From contig JAOANU010000001.1 of the NCBI GenBank assembly GCA_034387635.1, positions 558,001-622,000 of the forward strand: a stretch of 64,000 nucleotides of DNA, in the 5' to 3' direction. The stretch is from Rhodosporidiobolus odoratus. Its lineage: Eukaryota; Basidiomycota; Microbotryomycetes; Sporidiobolales; Sporidiobolaceae. The notes under the pieces were generated by a model. That model was not told where the DNA came from, searched no databases, and saw only the letters and a list, made by a program, of their open reading frames with translations. Shown piece by piece: positions 53,401 to 62,792 of this stretch; position 1 is the first letter of the stretch; each line of letters starts with the position of its first letter. The position numbers were made by a program, and so were the translations under genes.

Positions 53401-54254
53401 ATGAGCGGAGGAAGAAATGGCAGCGTCAGTTCAGAGACGCGCTGACTAGAATCCGGCGAGGGGAGTCAAGAGCGATCTAGACGTACCCACCATACCGCTT
53501 GGCGAGATCCTGTGCCTCCTCCCTGCCCAAACTTTGTAATTCTCCGGTAAAGACGAACGTCAAGCCGGCAAGGCAATTTGGCGCTCCTTCGGGAATCTCC
53601 TTCGAGCCTGCACGGCAAATTTGTAGGGACATACAAGGTCAATACAGCAGGTGAAAGAGGGCACCTTGAGAAAGAGCACGCACCAGGCGCAACCGGTCCT
53701 GCCTTTGGCTTGTAGGTCCACTTTGGTTTCGGTTTCTCCTCCGCCCCATCCTCGTCCTCCTTCTTCGGCTTCTTTGCGGCCGCCGTAGACTTTTTTGCCG
53801 GCGCCTTCTCCTTCTCCTTTTCCATAGCCTTCCCAGCCGCCTTAACCGGTGTTTTCCCCTTCTTCTTCGGCTTGACATCCTCCTCTTCTTCCTCCTCAGC
53901 CGCATCCTCCTCACTACTATTACTCTCGTCATCCTCGTAATCGTCATCCTTCTTCGCTTTCTTCTTCTTGTTCGCTGCAGTGGTGGAAGTGGACGTCGAG
54001 GCTTTTTTACTGGAAGAACTGCTCGTCGAAGCGCGCGGTTTCGCCCCCGACCCGACGGCCTTCTTCTTCGCCGCGGGTTTGGTGTCCTCCTCTGAATCAC
54101 TCGAAAGAGAGATGGTCTCGGTTGCGGTCGACTTGCGCTTTTGACCAGCGGCGGCGGTGGTGGAGGAGGATTTGGGTTTGGATGACTTGGGTGAGGGTTT
54201 CACGTCCTCGACTTCCATCTCCGAGTCGGAAGAGGGAGGAATACGGCGGGCCAT
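50462..54254 (-). CDS. RFC1: RFC1: large subunit of replication factor C
   Basis: Fifteen exons from the start: 54254-53684, 53607-53487, 53334-53092, 53020-52913, 52851-52665, 52596-52537, 52466-52255, 52185-52138, 52077-51940, 51858-51565, 51471-51367, 51301-51139, 51052-50898, 50825-50717, 50626-50462 (about 892 aa). A long Lys/Ser/Glu-rich N-terminus leads to a BRCT domain (about 197-260: [27 protein letters not shown]). The AAA+ core has Walker A GPPGIGKT (374-381) and Walker B IIMDEVD (445-451), then a C-terminal RFC1 domain and a nuclear-signal-like Lys/Ala tail. RFC loads the PCNA clamp onto primed DNA, and RFC1 is its BRCT-bearing subunit. Length matches yeast RFC1 well. Confidence 0.93.
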
Positions 54255-54967
54255 GGTAGACGCCAAAGTGTGTGAGACGGGGAAATTGAAGGTGGTGCTG
54301 TGGAAGGTCGAAACAAGGTCAGCTCGTTCAGCTCCTAGGCTGACTGTGTAGAGTCTGGACGGTTCTCGGGTCATAGTACAAGGCTCTCCACTAGATTGCC
54401 CCTCGTAGCACTGGTGCGATGGTGTCCTCGTGTTGAGGTCACTCCGACGAATCGAAGCGAGAGTGGAGCGCACCTGGGAGGGCTCGAGTTACGCGCACCG
54501 TGACAGCTCAGTAGTGTCTCGGCTACCCAGTGCGGCGAGTCTGACGAGTGTGCGCGGTGGAGTCTGAACCAGGCAGTCAGTCGATCGCGAGTCGCGACGA
54601 GGTCAACATGTCGGATCAAAGTAAGCTTTCGGCGCCGCACAAGGCTCGTACTGTCATTGCTTACTACCGACATCTTGCTAGCGCGCTCTCGGAAACTCGC
54701 AGGGTGCTGGGTGAGGCCGGTCTGCAGCATGGATTTTTCCTGTTTAAGTTCTTCCGCGTAGTATCTTCGATGTCTACCGCAACGCGCGCCTCTGGCTTCA
54801 CGGAGCACGCTCAAGCCGCTGCCAACATGGGAAGGACATCCTTTCACATCGTGGCGCAATGCCGGCCGAGGGGGAGTTGCTTCAGAGATGCAGAACAGAG
54901 TCTGCTGCGTGTCGACAAGCCTTCCAGGGTCTTGAGGCTGATGATAAGGGTATGTGCAGATCATCTC
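54255..54967. other. Region between RFC1 start and EMI1-like 3' end
   Basis: About 700 bases. It must contain the RFC1 promoter and the EMI1-like 3' UTR. A plus-strand ATG at 54608 opens a frame reading MSDQSKL...ARTVIAYYRHLASAL, but the frame then loses any family likeness and runs antisense through the EMI1-like gene, so I do not call it a gene. Confidence 0.4.
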
Positions 54968-55602
54968 TCATGCTGCCGTTGCCTCCGCTGTCCGCGTTGC
55001 CTCTTCTGCCTGCTGTTGCCGCAGCTTTTCCAGCTTGGGATCCGTGTAGACGTCTCTGCGTGTCGTCTCCCCGTCAGTACGCCTCGACTACGTGGAAAGG
55101 CACTGGAAGCAGACGTACTGCCGTGCCTCCCATACGTCCTCACTGCTCTTGCCCAGCCTCCGGCCGGCCCACCACTCTGCCCTCCGCCTGACCCAGACCT
55201 CTTCCTTCTTTTCTTCGCTCAAGCCTTTGACGCTCATGCAGAACTTGAAGTCGTCAAACTTGGGAGTGCAGTCTCGAGGCGCGCCGTGGCGGTAGACTGA
55301 CTTTATTTGCGAGGCGAGGGCTGCGCGGGGGAGAATAGGGAGGAAGGGAGGTCAGGGAGAAGAGGGAGAAACTGGGGAAGAGGACGGTGGACCGTACAGT
55401 AGCAGAGGAGGAAGTTGTCGAACAAGGTGAGACATTTTGGCATTCCGCCTTCCATTTGCACGCTGTGTCGTTGAATTGGCAACTCTTCCTCGACGAGAGA
55501 TTGGAAAGTTCGTGGTGGAGGTGGAGGTGGCAGAGACGCTTCCGGTGCGGCTGGCGGCGCTGATGATTGTGACTGGTGCGTGCTTGAACCGAATCCGAAC
55601 AT
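54968..55602 (-). CDS. EMI1-like (DUF3128) twin-Cx9C protein
   Basis: Exons 55602-55398, 55320-55119, 55055-54968 (about 164 aa). A Ser/Pro-rich N-terminus precedes two C-x9-C pairs: CLTLFDNFLLC and, after QIKSVYRHG, CTPKFDDFKFC. Next come VWVRRRAEWWAGR and a short charged tail. This arrangement is that of the EMI1/DUF3128 family. Twin-Cx9C proteins are generally oxidised and retained in the mitochondrial intermembrane space by the MIA40 route; that location is inferred here. The start at 55602 is preferred because the open frame upstream contains a donor-like GAG/GTGAGT and overlaps exon 1 of the divergent deubiquitinase gene on the other strand. Confidence 0.8.
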
Positions 55603-55690
55603 TGTAAGGGTGTAGATGGCAGTGAACAAGCAAGAGAATGGTTTCTTCTTGCTTTGACGAAGTTTACTCACCTCGACCACACCGTATACG
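55603..55690. promoter_or_regulatory. Short divergent promoter, EMI1-like / UCH37-like
   Basis: Only 88 bases separate the two start codons, so both 5' leaders and core promoters must lie here or overlap the opposite coding strand. Expression of the two genes is probably linked. No TATA-like site was identified. Confidence 0.55.
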
Positions 55691-57409
55691 ATGGCTGACG
55701 GAGCAGGATGGTCACTAACTGAATCAGGCATGCTCTCAACCTGTTCCCTAGACCCGTGTCGCAGCGATTGCTGAACTCTTCTCCCCCACTCCCTCCAACT
55801 TCGTCACCGCAATACTCGCCGTGCACTGCCCTTACCGGTCCGACTCGCCGCCTCTACGCTCCCTACGTCTATACACGCTCCACCCTTCCATCTCGTCTGC
55901 GATCACCCTTGATCAGACCCGGGCGTCTTTACCGGTTTGCTGCATGAACTCGGCGTAAGAGGACTCGAGGTTGAAGAGCTCTGGGCCCTCGACGAGTCTT
56001 TGCTACAAGAGCTCAAGTACGCCCTCTCCTAGCCTGTGACAGCATACGTGCAGCTAGACAAGCTGACTGTTCTCCCTTCTTTCCTTCCTTCGCGGCTCTC
56101 TCCGCCCCGGACAGCCCTATCCACGCCTTCATCTTCCTCTTCAAGTGGATTGGACATGCAGACGCTGCAAAGATGGATGGCGAGCTGAAGGAACCGGACG
56201 GGTCGTTCTACTTCGCGTGGGTTTCCTTTCTGCATCCTCCATCTGCCTTTTCCCGTTGTCTTGCATAACAAGACCGCGATTGTGACTGACTCGGTCCGTA
56301 TCCAGTCACCAGGTCATCAACAACGCATGCGCTAGTATCGCACTCCTCAACGCGGTCCTGAACATTCAGGATCCGAAGGTTCAGCTTGGCGAAGAACTGA
56401 GCAACCTGCAAGCATTCTCGGATGGCGTGTTACCATTCATGTCCACCATTGGTAGGCGTTGCACTGACTGGTGCTGTATCGCAGGACTCGATGCCGAAAC
56501 ACGAGGGTGGACGATCAGCAACTCTGAAAAAATCCGCGAAGGTAAACCCGCTTGTTCCCCTCACAACCCGCAGCAGCAGCGTGCCTACAATCGTTTCTCT
56601 CGTTGATAGCGATCTGATCACGTTCCGAGGCTGCCTCCAACTCCCACAGTGCACAATTCCTTTGCCCGCTCCGACCCCTTCCACCTGGAAGAACACCGAC
56701 CTCAAGATGAATCCGAAGACGCCTACCACTTCATTGCCTACCTGCCTATCAATGGCGTGCTCTATGAATTGGATGGGTTGAAGAACAAACCGGTGAGTCA
56801 TGGGAAGATTCCGGAAGGGAAGGAATGGACGGGGTTGGCGAGGGAGTAGGTCCAGTTCTTTCATCTCCTCTTCTCTCCGCCCGATTATGAGACGACTCAT
56901 TCCGGACAGCATGGATGCTGAAAATTACCCTTTCCCTTCATCTATCTCACTCTCTAGGGTCCTCGAACGTCGCATCTCGACCCACCCCCCCGGAGAAGTC
57001 ATGTTCAACCTAATGTGCGTAACCAGTCGAAGAGCCCATCTCAAACAACAACTGGCAGACCTCGAACAAAAGGCTTCAGCGGGGCATGAGGGCGCGGCGG
57101 CAAAGATGTTGGACGTGAAAGAACGGTTGGAAGGGATTGAGGAGAGGGTCAAGGATTGGGAAGTTGAGGTGCGTTCTTTCTCCCTCGCCTCTCTTCTCTA
57201 CTGAAAGTACGAGCTGACCCGGAGCGCTTGATGGGGCGTGGCAGAACACCCTCCGCCGGCACAACTACATCGGACTTGCACACGCCCTCCTCGTTGAACT
57301 CGCCAAACAAGGGAAGTTGCAACCTCAGATTGAAGCGGCAAAGGTCAAGATGAAGCAGCGGAATGAAGAGAAGAAGGCAAAGGGAATGGATGTGATGGAG
57401 GAGGATTGA
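55691..57409 (+). CDS. UCH37/UCHL5-type ubiquitin C-terminal hydrolase
   Basis: Exons 55691-55727, 55917-56016, 56115-56216, 56306-56424, 56485-56541, 56650-56845, 56958-57168, 57245-57409 (about 328 aa, close to the usual 329 of UCH37). The UCH fold starts WSLTESDPGVFTGLL. The oxyanion Gln82 and nucleophile Cys88 are in HQVINNACAS, His165 in DAYHFIAYLP and Asp180 in LYELDGLK, all in family positions. A C-terminal helical extension ends in HNYIGLAHALLVELAK. UCH37 enzymes bind the proteasome through RPN13 and trim ubiquitin chains; S. pombe Uch2 is the fungal counterpart. Introns 1 (55728-55916) and 4 (56425-56484) need GC donors to keep the conserved protein in frame, which makes the gene easy to mis-annotate. 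Confidence 0.9.
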
Positions 57410-57732
57410 AGGAGAGGAAGGAAGGCGAGTTGGAAAAGCAGCATAGCTCGAAAGGGCTGCCAACGTCGGGGGCAACCGCCCGTCACTGCACCATTCCTTG
57501 CTGCATCTGTACACAGTCGAGGTGAAGACAATGTTCGAGCCAAACATGGCTTGCGGGCACAGACGACAAGCGGAAGTGAGAGGAGACAGCAGTCGCATCC
57601 CGCTTTTGTTCTGAAGATGATTACTGCTTTTCATCTCTTCCCCGAGTCTATGTATGATGCATTGTCCCGCCTCCCTCAGATACATGCGTGATATCTTTAC
57701 TCCCTTCTCCCGTCCCCCTTTCCCTGCCTCGA
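57410..57732. other. Convergent 3' spacer
   Basis: 323 bases between the UCH37-like stop and the hydrolase-fold stop on the opposite strand. It looks like 3' UTR sequence, and no gene is supported. Confidence 0.5.
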
Positions 57733-59715
57733 CTACTCCTCCTGTTCCTCCCTCTCCAACTGCTGCTTCTCCTCCCTCGCCTCCCTCGCCTTTCTCAAAA
57801 ACGAACTCTCCCTCAAACTCCCAAAACTACTCTTACTCGAAGGACCCCCCGCCCCACCATTATCATTTCCATGACCATTAGGCGAAGTCGAGGGGGAGGG
57901 ACCTCGACTATTCCCCCCGTTGGCTGTGAGAGGTGGGGATTCAAGACTAGGGTAATCACCGTGTCCGTTCAAGTGCCCGTTGGTGGTGGTGGTGAAGGAA
58001 CGAGTTTCGACAGTCGTGGTAGTGCTGGCTTGAATGCCGGTCAAGTCGTCAGGGAGGGTTTGCCACAAAGCGGAAAGGTCGAGTTTGGCTCGAGGAGATG
58101 AGTCGTTTTTATTTCGCTCCGAGAAGCTGACGGATTCCCCCGAAACCTAGAGTCAGCCATCTTCGAACGCGGAGTTGGGGAAAGGAACGCACCGCCACCC
58201 AGTCCGCTCATCATCCAACCTCTCTCCAACTTCCCAGCATTCCTTCTGCCCACACGCATACGTCGAAAACGCGCCTTGCTGAATCGCCGAGCAATACAAC
58301 CAGGCATTCTCCCTCGCCTCTGCAAACGGGCCCGTCTTGTCCGCTCGAGAGTAAGACCGCGAGTCGAGCGGGTCGAGGGAGAGGATCTCTTCTCGAGAGG
58401 TGGAAGGGGAGACGGAAGCGAGGTTGGAGAGGGCGGAGGAGAAGGAGAAGGACGGGGAAGGGGAGGTTGCTGGAGGTGAAGCGTGTGGGGAAATGAAGGA
58501 AGCGACGAGGGATCCGACTTCCTCCGCATGGGTGTAGACGAGCATGGAAGGTGCGTCTGCAGGGAACCAGAAAAACCAAGGTCAGGCAGGCCGAGCACGA
58601 GCGGGAACAGTCAAGCTTACCGTCAATGACATGGAGTTGTGCGTCTTTACTAGAGGTGAGGTTGGCGTGGATGTCCTCGGCAACATCGACAGAGCAAGTC
58701 GCGTCTTCTCCGCCGGCAATGATCATAACGGGACAGCGTATTCGCTGCACGTCTTCGACGGTCAAGCTACTCGGCTGCAGAAGATCATGATGAGCTCGAC
58801 AGGTACGCAAGCAAATGCACAAGAAGAGAACGAGGTCAAACCAGTAAAAACGGCATAGTTGCCCCGAACCCTCTCAACGCTTTGTCCGGGCCATACCGCT
58901 GCGATCAACCCGGCGTCAGCGAGCTCTGACATGACAAGACCAGGGAGGAAAGGACTTGCCCGTAAGATAGCCCCCGACACCCAATCCAAAACATCCGCAT
59001 CCTGATTATCCCCATACAGCCACCACATCGTCTCGTCCAATGCATCAAACAGCAGATCCGGGTCGTCCCCCTGCATCCACGACATGAAGAGCTCGGTGAA
59101 GGCGGGTCCGTTGGGGCTGAGAGTGTAGAGCGGGGCGACGCCTCCTACGCTAAGAGTGAGGAGGTTGTCGGGGAAGAGGGTCGCGAAGGTAAAACCGATT
59201 CCGGCGCCGGTGATGCTGGTCGTCAGGAGGTGCACGGCGCCGATGTTGAGGGCGTTCTACGGACCCAGTCTCGTGAGCGAAAGAGTCGAGGAAGGAAGGA
59301 GGAAGCGGGAAGATGAAGAAGGTGAGAAAAAGCGCACGAGGACCAAAGCGATATCGACGGCATGAACCCAGTTATCGACGTCCTTGTACGGTTGACTCTT
59401 TGTCCGTCCATGTCTGCACGAAGCAAGTCACCCGGCTTAATAATCTACCCCACCGTATCGAGCGTCCACCTGAATCAAGATCAGGATGGGGAAGGGTTTG
59501 AACAGACGTGGGACTGACGCTCGGAGGTCCAAGGTGAGTCGGTTGAATCCCGTGAATTGTTGTAAGGGTGTCTGTAATATCCGTTGGGTGACTAGCGAGG
59601 TATCCGAGTAGGGAGGAGGGATGATGAGCAGGGTAGGTTGCCTCGGGTCGAACACGTCGTGCAAGAACTCGTAGTACACCTCGACATCCTCTTGAGGTAG
59701 CTTGACGTAAGGCAT
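57733..59715 (-). CDS. Alpha/beta-hydrolase-fold protein with disordered tail
   Basis: Exons 59715-59519, 59413-59338, 59256-58842, 58794-58621, 58556-58193, 58126-57733 (about 539 aa). Residues about 1-290 have the alpha/beta-hydrolase layout: PTLLIIPPPYSDT (oxyanion region), LDLRAHGRTK, DIALVLNALNIGAVHLL, then CPVMIIAGGEDATC for the acid loop. The nucleophile elbow reads TTSITG instead of G-x-S-x-G, and where a catalytic His is expected the sequence is DAPSMLVYTH. The enzyme may therefore use a shifted triad or be inactive. The C-terminal 250 residues are extra: a Ser-rich segment, a Cys-containing patch, then a Thr/Asn/Gly-rich tail ending in a charged helix. The start is the first ATG giving the fold; an upstream ATG at 59802 does not splice into frame. 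Substrate unknown. Confidence 0.75.
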
Positions 59716-60171
59716 GTCGCTGTTTTGTCCTACAGGAGGGCTGTGATCAAGAGCGAGAGAAAGTGATGCAACTATCGACACTGAGCAAGTGAGACTCGCC
59801 ATCCCGACCACCCCGCTATTCCGGGGCGGCCTGTTGCCGACTTCTAACACTCTACTTGCCGCGCTTATTCAGGTCACTCACGCCGTGTCCTCTCTCGCAA
59901 AAGCAGCGAAGCCAGAGACCGCCATCTCTCTCTCGTAGGTCAGGTCAGAGAACGACTGAACTGTAGTATATTGCAAGAGCGACATGCGCAAGGGAAAAGA
60001 CCGTCCGTAGAGGTGAGGAAAAGAAGAGGAAAAGGAGGGGGTATGCGAGAAGCCGGACAAAAGGTATAACTGCAATCAGGACCATTTACCGACGGAGGGG
60101 GCAAAGAAAACTGTCCCAGATGGTGCGAGTGGTCATGGGGAAATGCGAATGGGGGTGGACAGAGTGACCGC
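59716..60171. other. Intergenic spacer
   Basis: About 455 bases between two minus-strand genes, carrying the hydrolase gene's promoter and leader and the 3' UTR of the GPI glycoprotein. A GT...TAG pair (near 59779 and 59729) could be a leader intron. Nothing coding is supported. Confidence 0.45.
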
Positions 60172-62265
60172 TTAGGCGAGGACGGCAAGGGCACCAACGA
60201 GGAGAGCGACAACACCGGTCGAGGCGACGAGCATGGTGGCACCACTGCCAGAGTCACCGGACGACGACGAGTTCGAGTTCGAGGAACCACTTTGCGAGGC
60301 TGCGGCCGAGGACGCACTGTTACCCGAGCCAGTAGCAGAGGCAGAGGACGAGGCAGAGGACGAGGTAGGCTACAGGGAGAGGACCAGGGTCAACGAGTAT
60401 GGTACGTGACGGGGAGAGAAAGGAAGACATACACCGGCGAAGAGCTCAGTCGAAGCGTAGGTCCTGCAGTTCGAAGTCTTGGGGATTTTGGGGGTGTAGG
60501 GAGGAGCAGGCGCGGTTCCTGCATGCCACACAAGCGAAGTTGATCAAGCAGCAGAGGCCTTCGAAGGGAGGACGACGTACCCTCTGGAGGCTGGGTGTAG
60601 GTAGAGACGGCACCATTGCTGGCAGTGTAGACACCGACGCGGTCTTGGAGGTCCGAATCGCACTCGGAGAACCTGTGAAAGCGGCGAAGAGTCAGTTTTC
60701 GAAGTGGAAGAACACGGCATGAGGTGGAGGACAAGAAACGCACTCTCCATCCTTGGTCTCGGTAGGCATGTTGTAGTTGCAGCCCATGCCTTTGAGTCGC
60801 AATGAGCGCAACGAGCAAAGATCGGTTTCAACGACGCATAAAAGGTGAGGATAGGGTTCGGAGGAAGACGGCGACAGGAAGGTCAGCAAGAGCTAAGGAA
60901 TAGGAACATGGCGGAGAGAGATCACGCACGATCGTACGTGTTCTCGCAGTAGTTGATACCGGAAGGCTGGTTGGGCGAGCAAAGCTTCAGGCTGCACGGA
61001 AGGAGTCAGACAGCTGATCCTGAAGGGACGATCCTCTCGCCAGGAGGCTACGCCTGCATGGCAATGCAGCGTAGCGAAGAGTAAAATTTACTTACCAGAA
61101 GAAGCCACCGCCGATGAAGTTGTTCCACTGTAAGTAGAGACGGAAAATACGGTTGAGCTAGGCGGCGCGAAACGACGGTATCCGGAAGAAACCGTTCATA
61201 CCTCAACAGCCTGAGTATACGTCTTGTTGTCGCCCTCCGGCAACCCAGTCGAGTAAACCAGTCCACCAAGAGGGTTACCGAGTAAGTCAGCACCGTGCGG
61301 GTCGAGTTCACCACCACTGTCGTCGGCAGTGAGGTGAAGGGCAGTCTGATCGAGGTAACCGGTCCACTGGGTGTAGTACTGGGCGTGGAGAACTTGAAGA
61401 CCGGTGATGGCGCCGGCTTTCAAGAGACGAGCACCGTGAGTGTCAGAGGTGCAGTAGGCAACCTGAAAAAGGCGAGACCGGTGAGCACAAACGGAATCAG
61501 GTCCCAGTCGAGGCATGGTCCTACAGTGGCAGCCTCGATGTCACCAATGGTGTCCTGACCTTCCGTCAACGAGGAACCCCACAAGCAGAAATCGCTGGCG
61601 TTGTTGGCGATGCTGCACAGCAGAGAAGGAGATGGTCAATATAGACGTTGCCGGTAGGAAGACAGCGGCATGGCAGCGTACAGCGTCTGGCACATCGAGC
61701 CATCGCCCTTGGTAGTCTCGTTGCACTGGTTGTAACCGACCTGCTCGGGCAGAACGAGGTCATGACAATGAGGAGAGGCAAGAAAACGGCCGATCGGCGT
61801 CAGTGGGTGACATAGTTGCAGGAAGAGATGAAGAGCGCACCTGCGGACCGCGGGTCGACTGGTAGGGGTTGACCTGTTGTGGGGTAAGCGGTAGGAAGAG
61901 GAGGAATGGGTCAACATCTCCCCTGAGTTTTCTCCGCCGGGGTGACTTACCCGTCAACGCGGGCATGCGAGAGCTCGACGCACCTGGTAGGGCACATCAG
62001 AGTACGCGTACGTGTACTCGGTGAGGGGCAGAGCACTGGCGGCTGCCAGCTGGGCGACCTTGGTGGAGGCAACCACGGGTGCGCTGGTGACGGTCGACTC
62101 TGCAGCATTTTGCGTGACGGTAGCGCTGGGGTGACTAGCGGAGGCAGTAGCGACGGTCTCTGCGCGCTTGAGACGGTGAAGGGGTTCGACGGGCGCGTGC
62201 GTTGCCGAGACGGTCGAGGCGGCGAGGGAAACGAATGTGAGGGTGAGGGTAGATTTGGCGAGCAT
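60172..62265 (-). CDS. Secreted GPI-type glycoprotein ('macrophage activating glycoprotein' family)
   Basis: Eleven exons from the start: 62265-61984, 61873-61841, 61740-61682, 61612-61525, 61462-61202, 61127-61096, 60991-60930, 60789-60744, 60672-60581, 60518-60433, 60369-60172 (about 412 aa). A signal peptide (1-22) is followed by a Ser/Thr/Ala region, then the conserved domain: NPYQSTRGPQVGYNQC, ASDFCLWGSS, DDSGGELDPHGADLLGNPLG, WNNFIGGGFFC, NYCENTYD, SECDSDLQDRVGVY. About 14 Cys suggest a disulphide-bonded ectodomain. A Ser/Ala/Gly-rich linker and a hydrophobic C-terminus (MLVASTGVVALLVGALAVLA) look like a GPI-anchor signal. I recognise the domain from basidiomycete surface proteins annotated as macrophage activating glycoprotein; biochemical role unknown. 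The exon sizes (33, 59, 32, 46 nt) make it hard to predict. Confidence 0.82.
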
Positions 62266-62792
62266 CTTGAGTGGCTCGGCTATGTCGATACGACTCAAGC
62301 AGTAGAGAAGAAATATATGTAGGGAAGAGAGAGGGGAGAGGAGAGGAAGACCGCGGTTTGATCTAAAATTGGAGGGTCCAAGTAACAAACGGTTTTAGAT
62401 AGGGGGACCTATTCAAGGTATGGACTGGGACCGGCATACAGTAGTCTGTAGACGCGTACTGGTTGACTAGTGTTCACAGGCCGTCTAATGGTTGTGTTGA
62501 GCCAAACAACCACACGCGTTGCAGGATGAAAAAAACGGTGACATACATCGTCGGCGTCCAGTCACACTGAGCTGCTTTGTCGTCGAATTCATACTATACG
62601 GGCGTCTGGACGCTGTGCGGTATTGTACGTAGCTCCTCAGCATGCCACAGAGCCACCGAGACGCGATGGTAGAGGGTCGGGGAGTGGTCAAAAGTCACTT
62701 CACATCTTGCACTTGCGGCTCCCGCTTGCCTGCGCTGTTTGTTGTCCGTTCACGTATCGGACACGACACTCGCTTCTTCGGCGCCCCACACG
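62266..62792. other. Divergent promoter region
   Basis: About 525 bases between divergent starts (GPI glycoprotein and FHA protein). It is less GC-rich than the genes. No repeat or RNA gene recognised. Confidence 0.5.

Noticed and set aside
58041..58598. 185-codon alternative frame through the hydrolase 3' exons
   Set aside because: It arises when the last intron is joined at 58152. The acceptor before 58126 restores the frame that continues to the stop at 57733.
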